Shown here one piece after another: positions 8,682-16,179 of a stretch of 64,000 nucleotides of DNA. How positions within the stretch are numbered: the stretch's first letter is position 1; every line of letters begins with the position of its first letter. Under the pieces are notes generated by a model that was not told the DNA's origin, did no database searches, and was given only the letters and a program-made list of their open reading frames with translations. Source of the DNA: Alphaproteobacteria bacterium. GTDB lineage: Bacteria > Pseudomonadota > Alphaproteobacteria > UBA828. Made by a program: the position numbers and the translations under genes. The DNA is taken from positions 1 to 64,000 of the forward strand of contig JAJDUK010000076.1 in the NCBI GenBank assembly GCA_022826665.1. The letters run 5' to 3'.

Positions 8682-8810
8682 CTAGCAACAGAACTCGCCG
8701 TTATCGCCGCACGCTACGTAGCCTTGGGGACAAGCGAGGGCAGCGCTCGGTGCCCACGTGGCCCCCACAATTGCCGCTGTCAGAAGCGCTATTGCGAGCC
8801 AAGCTCTCAT
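8682..8810 (-). CDS. secreted cysteine-rich micropeptide (42 aa)
   Basis: A 42-codon gene, ATG at 8810 and TAG at 8684-8682. A textbook Shine-Dalgarno (GGAGG, 5 nt before ATG) makes it convincing. Residues 1-26 are a signal peptide (basic Arg2, hydrophobic 'LAIALLTAAIVGA', cleavage after 'SAALA'), leaving a 16-residue mature peptide, CPQGYVACGDNGEFCC, with four cysteines, so two disulfides are possible. The four-Cys pattern with Gly/Asp turns recalls toxin-like or matrix peptides, but I recognise no family. It lies upstream of the lipoprotein gene in the same low-GC patch. Confidence 0.62.
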   Translation of the reverse strand: MRAWLAIALLTAAIVGATWAPSAALACPQGYVACGDNGEFCC

Positions 8811-8886
8811 GTCAGCCTCCTACACAATCTCATATCTCGTGGGATACATGCTCGATAAGATATATCAATTCAGCATATGTGTTCTG

Positions 8887-8892
8887 CGTCAA
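8887..8892 (-). promoter_or_regulatory. possible -35 box for the micropeptide-lipoprotein unit
   Basis: TTGACG on the minus strand, followed by an AT-rich stretch (8840-8886) without a well spaced -10 hexamer; the best AT-rich hexamer lies about 20 nt further. Weak evidence, recorded because the AT-rich segment contrasts with its surroundings and sits about 80 bp upstream of the micropeptide ATG. Confidence 0.25.
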
Positions 8893-9090
8893 CGATTAAA
8901 ATTCGTTCATTGGGTCGATTGAGCTGTGGTCCCGCCGCCGGCGCCAGGCGCCGCCTTCCTGTGCGCCGTGACGCCGCCCCGGGATTTCCTTGCCTGATGC
9001 CGAACCATCGGGCACATTCCGCGCCGGTTCCGTCGGCCGTTCTGCCTCTGGCGGCTGAGGGAGGCGGGACGCGCGTTAGGGAGGACAAGG

Positions 9091-9519
9091 ATGCGACCGA
9101 ATATCCCCGAAGAGACCGGCATTCAGCTCGATCAGGGCCGGGCCTCGACCGATGACTTCATCACTCGCACCTACGTGCTGCCGCTGCTTTCCGACCCGGA
9201 GACGCGGGCGCGGCTGATCGAGGAGCACCGCAACAATCCCGTCGGCAAGCCCGGCAAGGCGGGCAAGGCCGGCGTCGGCCACAGCCCCGATCTCATCACG
9301 GTGATCGACAAGCTGCGCCGCGCGCCCATGACCGGCAAGTACGTGCGGATCTGCACCAGGCCGCACGAGGAATACCGCATCGGCATCACCTCCGGCGTGC
9401 GCGGGGAGCCGGTGAAGATCTTGGAGGACGAGGCGTATCCGAGTGAGGACGCGTGCGAGCACGCGATCTTCGTGAAGCGCGTGCATGACCTGCTCGCGCT
9501 CTACGGCTACGACGCCTAG
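9091..9519 (+). CDS. dmfA1: N,N-dimethylformamidase small (alpha) subunit
   Basis: 142 residues with a strong GGGAGG ribosome-binding site. Resembles the small subunit of dimethylformamidase (about 132 residues in Paracoccus and Alcaligenes), which together with the large subunit hydrolyses N,N-dimethylformamide to dimethylamine and formate. Seen in the sequence: a helical N-terminus, a Gly/Lys linker 'VGKPGKAGKAG', then the family core 'GKYVRICTRPHEEYRIG' and 'SEDACEHAIFVKRVHD'. It lies 45 bp upstream of the large-subunit gene, the same order as known dmf operons. The alpha subunit has no catalytic residues of its own. Confidence 0.85.
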   Translation: MRPNIPEETGIQLDQGRASTDDFITRTYVLPLLSDPETRARLIEEHRNNPVGKPGKAGKAGVGHSPDLITVIDKLRRAPMTGKYVRICTRPHEEYRIGITSGVRGEPVKILEDEAYPSEDACEHAIFVKRVHDLLALYGYDA

Positions 9520-9564
9520 GCGTCCGCTCCAGGATTCAACGAACTTACGGTTGGGAGACACGAC

Positions 9565-11913
9565 ATGCTTCGGATCACCGGATACAGCGACCGCTACTCG
9601 ATCCGTCCGGGCGATGACATCACGTTCTATGTGAACTCCGAGAAAGGCGAAGACTACGAGGCCAAGCTCGTCCGCCTGATTCACGGCGACACCAACCCCG
9701 ACGGGCCGGGCTACAAGGAAGAAGAGATCGACGCGCCGTTCGACGGCAACTACACGGGGCGCAACCAGAAGATTCACGGCGGCTCCTACGTGATCGTGCC
9801 GCACGACGAGCGCATGTCCGTGTCGAGCTTCACCATCCAGGCGTTCATCTTCCCGACCACGCCGACCAAGGGCCGCCAGGGCATCCTGACCAAGTGGGTG
9901 AACGACACCGGCTACGGTCTTTTCGTGGACGACGACGGCAGCCTCGCGGTCTGCATCGGCGACGGCAGCCAGGTGCACAAGCTTTCGAGCGGCAAGCCGC
10001 TGCTGCGCAAGGTCTGGTACCTCGCCGCCGCCTCCTACGACGCCGACAGCGGTGAGGTGCGCCTCTACCAGGAGCCGGTCGTGACGTCCGCCAACGGCGG
10101 CCTCGGCATGGCGCTGCTGCATCCGGCGGAGGAGACCACGGCCGAGGTGTCGGACAGCTGTAGCACCGGCCCCGGCGCCAATGACGCACCCTTCCTCATG
10201 GCCGCATCCACCAAGGTCTCGGATTCCGGCCGCTCGATCTGCGGCGCGCACTACAAGGAGGCGCTGACCCCCGTCGGGCTGCCGGAGCAGTGCGACACCT
10301 ACAACGGCAAGATCGACCGCCCGCGGCTTTCCGCCGCCGCACTCGGCAAGCAGGAGATCGATGCACTGGCGCGCGGCTTCAAGGGCTGCCCGGCGGACCT
10401 GCGCCGCAGCGTGGTGGGCGCTTGGGACTTCCAGGCCAACATCACCAAGAACATCTCGTCCACCTACATCATCGACACCTCGCCGAGCGTGCTGAACGGC
10501 TTCGCGATCAACCTGCCGGCGCGCGGCATGACCGGCTACAACTGGACCGCCGACGAGATCGTCTACCACCACGCGCCGGAGGAATACGGCGCGATCCACT
10601 TCCACGACGACGACATCGACGATGCGCGCTGGGATGCGGACTTCAACTTCACCGCGCCCGAGGGGCTGAATAGCGGCTTCTACGCCGCGAGGCTCCGCAT
10701 CGGCGGCGAGGAGTCCTCGGCGACCGAGGACTACATCCCCTTCGTCGTGCGTCCGCCCAAGGACCAGCCCTCGGCGAAGGTCGCGGTCATCATCCCGACC
10801 AACAGCTACCTCGCCTATTCCAACGACAATCTGGCGACCAACTCGGTGGTGGCGCAGCTGCTCGCGGGCAAGGTGCCGCTGATGCAGGCCTCCGACCTCT
10901 ACCTCAACGAGCACCGCGAGTACGGGCTTTCGACCTACTCGCTGCACTCCGACGGCAGCGGCGTCTGCTACTCGTCGAGGCTGCGGCCGATCCTCAACAT
11001 GCGGCCGAAGTACCGGCACTGGCTCTCGCCCTCGCTCTGGCAGCTCAACGGCGACCTGCACCTCACCGACTGGCTGGAGGCCGTGGGCTTCGACTACGAC
11101 CTGCACACCGACGAGGACCTGGACCGCGAGGGCGTGGCGCTGCTCAACCAGTACCGCGTGGTGCTCACCGGCTCGCATCCGGAGTATTCGTCCGAGGCCA
11201 TGATCGACGCCTATGAGGCCTATCAGCAGCAGGGCGGCCGCTGGCTCTACCTCGGCGCCGACGGATTCTACTGGTGCAGCCAGTACCACCCGGACAACGG
11301 CAACATCATCGAGGTGCGCAAGGGCGAGGCGGGCACGCGTGCCTGGACCGCCAATCCCGGCGAGTACAACAACGCCTTCGACGGCAAGTTCGGCGGCATG
11401 TGGCGGGCGCGCGGGCGCATCCCGAGCAAGGTCTGCGGCCTCACCTTCACAGCCTACGGCTTCGACGTCTCCTCCTACTACCGGCGCGAGCCCGACAGCT
11501 TTCGCTCTGAATGCGAGTGGATCTTCGAGGGCATCGGCGATGACGAGATCATCGGCGACTTCGGGCTGGTGGGCGGCGGCGCCGCGGGGCTGGAGCTCGA
11601 CCGCTACGACCTCGAGTTCGGCACGCCGCACCACGGCTATCTGCTGGCCCGCTCCGAGGGCCACACCGACCTGATGCTCCAGGTCAACGAGGAGATCCAC
11701 TTCGCCTGCCGTGGCTATTACGGCGGCGGGCACGAGAACCCGCAAATCCGGGCCGACATGATCTATTACAAGACACCCAACGACGGCGCGGTGTTCGGGC
11801 CGGGCTCGCTGGTCTGGTGCGGCAGCCTGTCGCACAACAACTACGACAACAACGTCTCCAAGATCATGGAGAACGTGATCAACGGCTTCCTCAAGGACGG
11901 GCCGCTGCCCTGA
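9565..11913 (+). CDS. dmfA2: N,N-dimethylformamidase large (beta) subunit
   Basis: 782 residues, close to the 762 of the Paracoccus enzyme. Domain order: N-terminal segment, a lectin/LamG-like beta sandwich (about 85-250; 'SSFTIQAFIFPTTP', 'GQGLF'-like strands), a linker, and a C-terminal GATase1-like catalytic domain from about 400. The described enzyme holds a mononuclear iron bound by two tyrosines and one glutamate; by position, Tyr418 ('SYLAYSND'), Tyr458 ('GLSTYSLHSDG') and Glu540 ('GSHPEYSS') are the candidates here (aligned from memory). Cytoplasmic, no signal peptide. Products would be a secondary amine and formate; other N-substituted formamides are possible substrates. Confidence 0.88.
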   Translation: MLRITGYSDRYSIRPGDDITFYVNSEKGEDYEAKLVRLIHGDTNPDGPGYKEEEIDAPFDGNYTGRNQKIHGGSYVIVPHDERMSVSSFTIQAFIFPTTPTKGRQGILTKWVNDTGYGLFVDDDGSLAVCIGDGSQVHKLSSGKPLLRKVWYLAAASYDADSGEVRLYQEPVVTSANGGLGMALLHPAEETTAEVSDSCSTGPGANDAPFLMAASTKVSDSGRSICGAHYKEALTPVGLPEQCDTYNGKIDRPRLSAAALGKQEIDALARGFKGCPADLRRSVVGAWDFQANITKNISSTYIIDTSPSVLNGFAINLPARGMTGYNWTADEIVYHHAPEEYGAIHFHDDDIDDARWDADFNFTAPEGLNSGFYAARLRIGGEESSATEDYIPFVVRPPKDQPSAKVAVIIPTNSYLAYSNDNLATNSVVAQLLAGKVPLMQASDLYLNEHREYGLSTYSLHSDGSGVCYSSRLRPILNMRPKYRHWLSPSLWQLNGDLHLTDWLEAVGFDYDLHTDEDLDREGVALLNQYRVVLTGSHPEYSSEAMIDAYEAYQQQGGRWLYLGADGFYWCSQYHPDNGNIIEVRKGEAGTRAWTANPGEYNNAFDGKFGGMWRARGRIPSKVCGLTFTAYGFDVSSYYRREPDSFRSECEWIFEGIGDDEIIGDFGLVGGGAAGLELDRYDLEFGTPHHGYLLARSEGHTDLMLQVNEEIHFACRGYYGGGHENPQIRADMIYYKTPNDGAVFGPGSLVWCGSLSHNNYDNNVSKIMENVINGFLKDGPLP

Positions 11914-11980
11914 CCCGGAGGAGGCGACGCGACTGGCGGCAGGTTAACGCCGCCTCGGCCTGGGCGGAGAGAGTCTGCGG

Positions 11981-12367
11981 ATGAGCATTTCGGACAAGAC
12001 CCGCAGCTCTCTCATGCCCATGGTCATGCCCCCGCCGGGCAAGAAGATGCTGCCGACGCGCGCACAGGCGACCGCGCTGGAGGAGGCGCTGCTCGGCGAC
12101 CTCGACCCCGACAAGCTCAACGACCTCTCCGAGGTGCTGTTCGCGCTGAACGCGCACAAGCTCGGCCCGATCCCTGGCTTCTACGTCGTGGTCTGCACCA
12201 AGCCGGACGAGGAGTGGTGCGTGGGCCAGCTCGCCGCCGACCGCGCCAAGCCGCTGATCATGTTCGAGGACATGCGCTTCGATAAGCCGGAGGCGGCGCT
12301 CGCCGCCGCCGAGAAGCTCAAGGCCGAGGACGACGCCGCGGGCCGGAGCCCCATCGTCACCGGCTGA
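11981..12367 (+). CDS. dimethylformamidase alpha-subunit-like protein (paralogue)
   Basis: 128 residues of no named family, but the central part 'GFYVVVCTKPDEEWCVG' lines up with 'GKYVRICTRPHEEYRIG' of the upstream alpha subunit, and the following 'MFEDMRFDKPEAALAAAEKL' resembles its Glu/Asp-rich C-terminal helix. The N-terminal 55 residues differ. I infer a diverged second small subunit or an accessory/regulatory protein of the amidase. It starts 67 bp after the large subunit on the same strand. Its last ten codons and stop are duplicated 438 bp downstream. Characterized dmf operons known to me have one small subunit. Confidence 0.6.
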   Translation: MSISDKTRSSLMPMVMPPPGKKMLPTRAQATALEEALLGDLDPDKLNDLSEVLFALNAHKLGPIPGFYVVVCTKPDEEWCVGQLAADRAKPLIMFEDMRFDKPEAALAAAEKLKAEDDAAGRSPIVTG

Positions 12368-12370
12368 TGC
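12335..12370 (+). repeat. 36-bp direct repeat, copy 1
   Basis: Bases 12335-12370 recur at 12773-12808 with a single mismatch (position 12361 C versus 12799 G). Copy 1 encodes the last codons (AAGRSPIVTG and stop) of the alpha-like gene. The two copies enclose the hicB/hicA remnant, so they look like the scar of an insertion or of a short duplication. Confidence 0.85.
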
Positions 12371-12480
12371 ACATCGGGTTCCGCGGTTCGGTGAGACCCC
12401 GACGTGCGCTTGATCTTCCAACCGATGCGCTCTAAAGCGGTGAGCACGCGGCGCGCTCGTGCGCTGCCCCATCGGCTCAT
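12371..12480 (-). pseudogene. hicA: HicA-type toxin, truncated
   Basis: A start ATG at 12480 overlaps the hicB stop (ATGA) and gives 'ARARRVLTALERIGWKIKR' followed by 'TSGSHR', which is the N-terminal half of a HicA mRNA interferase including the Gly-Ser-His with the catalytic histidine. After about 31 residues the similarity ends and the frame runs antisense into the end of the dimethylformamidase-like gene, so the rest of the usual 60-80 residue toxin is missing. The break lies close to the 36-bp direct repeat. Probably inactive. Confidence 0.65.
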
Positions 12481-12683
12481 GCGGCGGCGAAGGTGATCCT
12501 GATTGGCTCGGCAGGCTGCTCTCCCGCTTCGATCCTCTCTGCCAGGACCCGGAGTGCCAGGGCCTCCACCTTGGCGATTGCCTCGCCCCGGCTCGTCCCA
12601 TACGCCATCGCACCCGGGATCTCGGCGATCTCCGCGATCCAGCGTCCGTCCTCTTCCCGCTCGACCTCTATGGTGAACCGCAT
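12477..12683 (-). CDS. hicB: HicB family antitoxin
   Basis: 68 residues from ATG 12683; the frame also permits a TTG at 12719, but the ATG gives the standard HicB start 'MRFTIEVEREEDGRWIAEI'. The family features are the partial RNase-H-like fold with 'EIPGAMAYGTSRGEAIAKVEALALRVLAE'. There is no added DNA-binding domain at the C-terminus, so this is the short type. HicB neutralizes HicA; here the adjoining hicA is truncated, leaving an orphan antitoxin. Confidence 0.8.
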   Translation of the reverse strand: MRFTIEVEREEDGRWIAEIAEIPGAMAYGTSRGEAIAKVEALALRVLAERIEAGEQPAEPIRITFAAA

Positions 12684-12772
12684 CCGCCTGTCGCCCGTTC
12701 GTGGAGCGCCCGCTGCCAAGTTCGTGGACCGCTTGCCAATGCGAGTTTCACCGAGCGCGGGCAGGTTGTCCA

Positions 12773-12808
12773 GCCGCGGGCCGGAGCCCCATCGTCACGG
12801 GCTGATGC
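12773..12808 (+). repeat. 36-bp direct repeat, copy 2
   Basis: Second copy of the 12335-12370 sequence, 35 of 36 bases identical, located upstream of hicB and 31 bp before the start of the PhnD-like gene. Sequences outside the repeat do not match, so the similarity is limited to the end of the alpha-like gene. Confidence 0.85.
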
Positions 12809-12839
12809 GGAACGGCCCGGCTCAATCGCCTCGTAGCCG

Positions 12840-13619
12840 ATGACTGCCGAGACGCGCCTCGCCAGCCTGCCGATGTACTGCGAGGACGAGGTTCGTCCCG
12901 CGACGGAGCGCTGGTGGACGGGCCTCGCCCGGCACCTGCGGGACCACGGCGTTGAGGGCGTTCCCGACACGCTGACGTGGCCGGACGATTATCAGGGTCA
13001 TTGGCGCTCGCCGGGGCTGCTGTTCAGCCAGACCTGCGGCTATCCCTACGTGAACGTTCTCGGCTCGGCGGTAAAGCTGGTCGCGACCCCCAGTTACGAC
13101 GCGCCAGGGTGCGAGCGCGCCCGCTATGGGGCGCACGTCATCGTCCGCGATGGCGCGGAAGCGCAGAGCGTCGCCGACATTCGGGGCTGCCGGCTCGCGG
13201 CAAACGGCACGGGCTCCTACTCGGGCTATCACGTCTGGCGGCACGTGCTGCCGGCCGGCGACGACCCGCCGTCCTTCTTCGGAGAGATCGTCGCCTCCGG
13301 CTCCCACCGCGCGAGCATCCGCCTCGTCGCGGCCGGGGAGGCGGACGCCTGCGCGGTCGACTGCGTCACCCACGCGCTGGTCTCCGACCAGGCCGGGGAC
13401 GAGCTGCGCGGCACCCGGATCCTGACCTCGTCGCCGACCGCGCCGGGAATGCCATACGTCACCGGCGCCGGGACATCGGACGAGGACATCGCGAAGATGC
13501 GCGAGGGGCTCCTCGCCGCCATTGCCGACCCGTCGCTGACACCCGCGCGCAGGGAACTTCGCCTCACCGGCGCGAGCGTTCTAACGGACGACGATTACCG
13601 GAACGCGTTCCAAGATTAG
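12840..13619 (+). CDS. PhnD-like periplasmic-binding-fold protein without signal peptide
   Basis: 259 residues matching the phosphate/phosphonate (PhnD) type of substrate-binding fold: 'LFSQTCGYPYVNVLG', 'ADIRGCRLAANGTGSYSGYHVW' and 'SGSHRASIRLVAAGEADACAVDCVTHAL'. Unlike transporter-bound PhnD proteins it has no signal peptide or lipobox at the annotated ATG, and no phnC/phnE genes adjoin. It could be a cytoplasmic ligand-binding protein or have lost its export signal when the hicB segment was inserted upstream. Its stop overlaps that of the convergent permease gene by 4 nt. Ligand unknown. Confidence 0.7.
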   Translation: MTAETRLASLPMYCEDEVRPATERWWTGLARHLRDHGVEGVPDTLTWPDDYQGHWRSPGLLFSQTCGYPYVNVLGSAVKLVATPSYDAPGCERARYGAHVIVRDGAEAQSVADIRGCRLAANGTGSYSGYHVWRHVLPAGDDPPSFFGEIVASGSHRASIRLVAAGEADACAVDCVTHALVSDQAGDELRGTRILTSSPTAPGMPYVTGAGTSDEDIAKMREGLLAAIADPSLTPARRELRLTGASVLTDDDYRNAFQD

Positions 13620-14338
13620 CGCGGCGCGGAGGCGGCGCTACCGCTCGCCGGGCGCTCGCGCATGTGACCGGAGAGGCGGTGCTCGATAAAGCGCGAGAGC
13701 AGGATGAAGAAGTAGCTCATCGCCAGGTACATCAGGCCGGCCGTGATGTAGAGCTTGTAGGGCTCGAAGCTGCGGGCGACGATGATGCGGGCGACCCCGG
13801 TAAGGTCCAGCAGCGTGATGATCGAGACCAACGAGGTCGCCTGGAGCAGGAACACGACCTCGTTGGTGTAGGCCGGCAGCGCGAGGCGGAAGGCCTTGGG
13901 CAGCACGATGCGCCGGTAGAGCAGCGTGCCCGAATACCCGAGCGCCCGCGCCGCTTCGATATCGCCGCGCGGCACGCCCTGGATCGCGCCCCGCAGAATC
14001 TCGGCGGTATAGGCGGCCGTGTTGAGGGTGAGCGTCAGCACGGCGCAGAAGTAGGCCTCGCGGAACAGCACCCAGAGCCCGATTGAGTCGAGGAAGGGCC
14101 GGAACTGGCCGGAGCCGTAGTAGATCAGGAAGAGCTGCACCAGCAGCGGAGTCCCGCGAAAATAGAAGATGTAGCCGTAGACCGGCATCCACAGCAGCGG
14201 GTTGGACGAGAGCCGCATGATCGCGAGCGGCACCGCCAGCGCTAGGCCGATCGCCAGGCTGATGACGGTGATCTCGACCGTGAGCGCCGCGCCGTCCAGC
14301 AGCCGGGGCAGGCTCTCCCATATGATGCTGAGGTCCAT
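13616..14338 (-). CDS. polar amino-acid ABC transporter permease (HisM type)
   Basis: 240-residue inner-membrane permease with about five membrane segments and the amino-acid-type EAA loop 'YTAEILRGAIQGVPRGDIEAARALG' region. It pairs with the HisQ-type permease just upstream (7-bp gap) to form the membrane channel for the binding protein and ATPase encoded further upstream on the same strand. The substrate is probably a basic or other polar amino acid, possibly an N-carbamoyl compound or hydantoin given the linked hydantoinases (inference). Confidence 0.92.
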   Translation of the reverse strand: MDLSIIWESLPRLLDGAALTVEITVISLAIGLALAVPLAIMRLSSNPLLWMPVYGYIFYFRGTPLLVQLFLIYYGSGQFRPFLDSIGLWVLFREAYFCAVLTLTLNTAAYTAEILRGAIQGVPRGDIEAARALGYSGTLLYRRIVLPKAFRLALPAYTNEVVFLLQATSLVSIITLLDLTGVARIIVARSFEPYKLYITAGLMYLAMSYFFILLSRFIEHRLSGHMRERPASGSAASAPR

Positions 14339-14345
14339 CGCAGCC

Positions 14346-15035
14346 TCAAGCGCGGCGAACGCCGCGGTTGGCCCACGCCTCGGCGCGCCGCTGCACCACC
14401 ATCGAGACGATGGTGATGCCGAGGTAGAAGAGCGAGGCCACGAAGAAGAAGGTGAAGGGCAGCTTGGTCGCGCCCATGGCGATCTGGGCGTTGCGCATGA
14501 GCTCCGGAAGCTGGATCACCGAGATCAGCGCCGTGGCCTTGATCAGCACCATCCACACGTTGCCGAGACCGGGCAGCGCGAAGCGCCACATCTGCGGCAG
14601 CACGATGCGGCGGAAGGTCAGCGCGCGGCTCATGCCGATGGCGCGCGCCGCCTCGATCTGACCGCGCGGCACGGCGAGGAAGGCGCCACGGAAGACCTCG
14701 GTGGCGAACGCGCCGTAGATGAACCCGATGGTAACGACACCGGCGACGAAGGGGTTGAGGTCGACGATGATCTCGTAGCCGGCGCCTTCGGCGATGTCCT
14801 GGATCAGCGTGGGCACGCCGTAATAGACGAGGAGGATGAGCAGCAGCTCAGGCACCCCGCGGATGACGGTGGTGTAGGTGCCGGCGGCCCAGCGGCCGGC
14901 CCGTGCGCGTGAAAGCTTGCCCCAGGCGCCGATGAGGCCGAGCGCCAAAGCCACCGCCATGGCCCCGAGCCCGACCAGGATGGTGAGCTCGAGGCCCTGC
15001 CACAGCATCCAGCCGTAGCCCCTGAGATCGAGCAT
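14346..15035 (-). CDS. polar amino-acid ABC transporter permease (HisQ type)
   Basis: 229 residues, an inner-membrane permease with 'LTILVGLGAMAVALALGL' as first segment and the EAA motif 'ATEVFRGAFLAVPRGQIEAARAIGM'. Partner of the HisM-type protein; the order binding protein, HisQ, HisM is that of histidine/lysine-arginine-ornithine systems. It is separated from the binding-protein gene by 334 bp containing a large palindromic repeat. Confidence 0.92.
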   Translation of the reverse strand: MLDLRGYGWMLWQGLELTILVGLGAMAVALALGLIGAWGKLSRARAGRWAAGTYTTVIRGVPELLLILLVYYGVPTLIQDIAEGAGYEIIVDLNPFVAGVVTIGFIYGAFATEVFRGAFLAVPRGQIEAARAIGMSRALTFRRIVLPQMWRFALPGLGNVWMVLIKATALISVIQLPELMRNAQIAMGATKLPFTFFFVASLFYLGITIVSMVVQRRAEAWANRGVRRA

Positions 15036-15120
15036 CGGCCCGACCCGCTAACTCATCGGGGAGCGGGCGGCGTGGACTAGAGCAAGATGCAGCCCTATCG
15101 GATCACGGCGGTCTGAACGA

Positions 15121-15333
15121 CACCCACCTCCCCCTGTCCCCCTCCCAACTTGTTCATTTCCCTCAGTCGCCGGGCGCTCACTCCGTTCGCTCGGCTCCGC
15201 GCTAGGCGCGCGGCGCAGTCGCGCCGCCCGGGCCTGCGGCCCGAGAGGGCGGAGGGGGAACCTGTCTGCGCCGCCCGTTCTCCCTCTCCGCCCCTGGGGG
15301 CGGAGAGGGCCGGGGAGAGGTGGGGGGCTTGCT
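15121..15333. repeat. dispersed intergenic palindromic repeat, copy A
   Basis: Fills most of the 334-bp gap 15036-15369, which holds no gene. It contains a strong hairpin (stem 15282-15293 with 15298-15309, 12 bp, 4-nt loop) followed by GGCCGGGG-AGAGG. The same flanks and hairpin recur at 52991-53104; copy A carries about 95 extra bases in the middle, themselves full of short palindromes. Position behind a binding-protein gene suggests a role in mRNA stability or partial termination; family membership as a REP-like element is inferred from the second copy. Confidence 0.75.
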
Positions 15334-15369
15334 GGCCCTCGCCACACGCCATCCATGCGTCGGTGACGA

Positions 15370-16146
15370 TCAATCGCCGTAGACGTCGAAATCGAAGTAC
15401 TTGTCGTTGATCGCCTTGTAGGTGCCGTCGGCGCGGATGGCCGCGATGGCGCCGTTGAGCGCGTCCAGAAGCTCGCCCTCGCCCTTGCGCACCGCGATGC
15501 CGGCGCCATCGCCGAACCAGCGCGGATCGGTGAAGTCGGGCCCCACGAATTCCGCGTTCTCGCCGTCCGGCGTGTCGAGGAAGCCCCCCTGCAGGGCCAT
15601 CGAATCCGCCAGCAACAGATCGACGCGGCCTGCGACGAAGTCGAGGTTGGCCTCGTCCTGGGTGGCGTAGGCCCTGATCGTGACGATGTCGCCGTAGTTG
15701 TCGCGCAGGAAGTTCTCGTGGATGGTCGCTCGCTGCACGCCGACGGCCAAGCCGTCCAGGCCCTCGTTCGTGATCTCGATGTCCGAGCCCTTCATGCGGA
15801 CGAACTTGGCCGGCGTGGTGTAGTACTTGCCGGTGAAGTCGACCTTCTTCTTGCGCTCCTCGGTGATCGACATCGAGGCGACGATGGCGTCGTACTTCTT
15901 GGCCAGCAGGCCTGGGATGATGCCGTCCCAGTCCTGCACCGCCCAGGTGCACTCCAGGTTCGCCGCCGCGCAGAGCGCGTTGCCGATCTCGACGTCGAAG
16001 CCCTGGAGGTCGCCGTTCTCGTCGATCCAGTTGAAGGGCGGGTAGGCGCCCTCGGTGCCGAGCGTGACCTTCTTCATGTCGGCCGCCGCGGTGCCGGCCG
16101 CGAGCGCGAGCGCCGCGAGCACGCCTAGGAATGTGAGTTTCTTCAT
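15370..16146 (-). CDS. polar amino-acid ABC transporter substrate-binding protein
   Basis: 258 residues with a Sec signal peptide (about 1-22, 'LAALALAAGTAAA') and the HisJ/ArgT-type bilobal fold: 'VTLGTEGAYPPFNWIDENG', 'QGFDVEIGNALC', 'DWDGIIPGLLAKKYDAIVASMSITEERK' (family signature 'FDVEI... M.IT..R') and 'DLLLADSMAL'. Periplasmic receptor for a cationic or polar amino acid. Next to an ATPase gene 33 bp upstream and permease genes downstream; with the hydantoinase genes it forms one minus-strand unit. Confidence 0.93.
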   Translation of the reverse strand: MKKLTFLGVLAALALAAGTAAADMKKVTLGTEGAYPPFNWIDENGDLQGFDVEIGNALCAAANLECTWAVQDWDGIIPGLLAKKYDAIVASMSITEERKKKVDFTGKYYTTPAKFVRMKGSDIEITNEGLDGLAVGVQRATIHENFLRDNYGDIVTIRAYATQDEANLDFVAGRVDLLLADSMALQGGFLDTPDGENAEFVGPDFTDPRWFGDGAGIAVRKGEGELLDALNGAIAAIRADGTYKAINDKYFDFDVYGD

Positions 16147-16179
16147 TTCTCCGTTCTCCCTCGTTGGTGGTTGAGTCGT

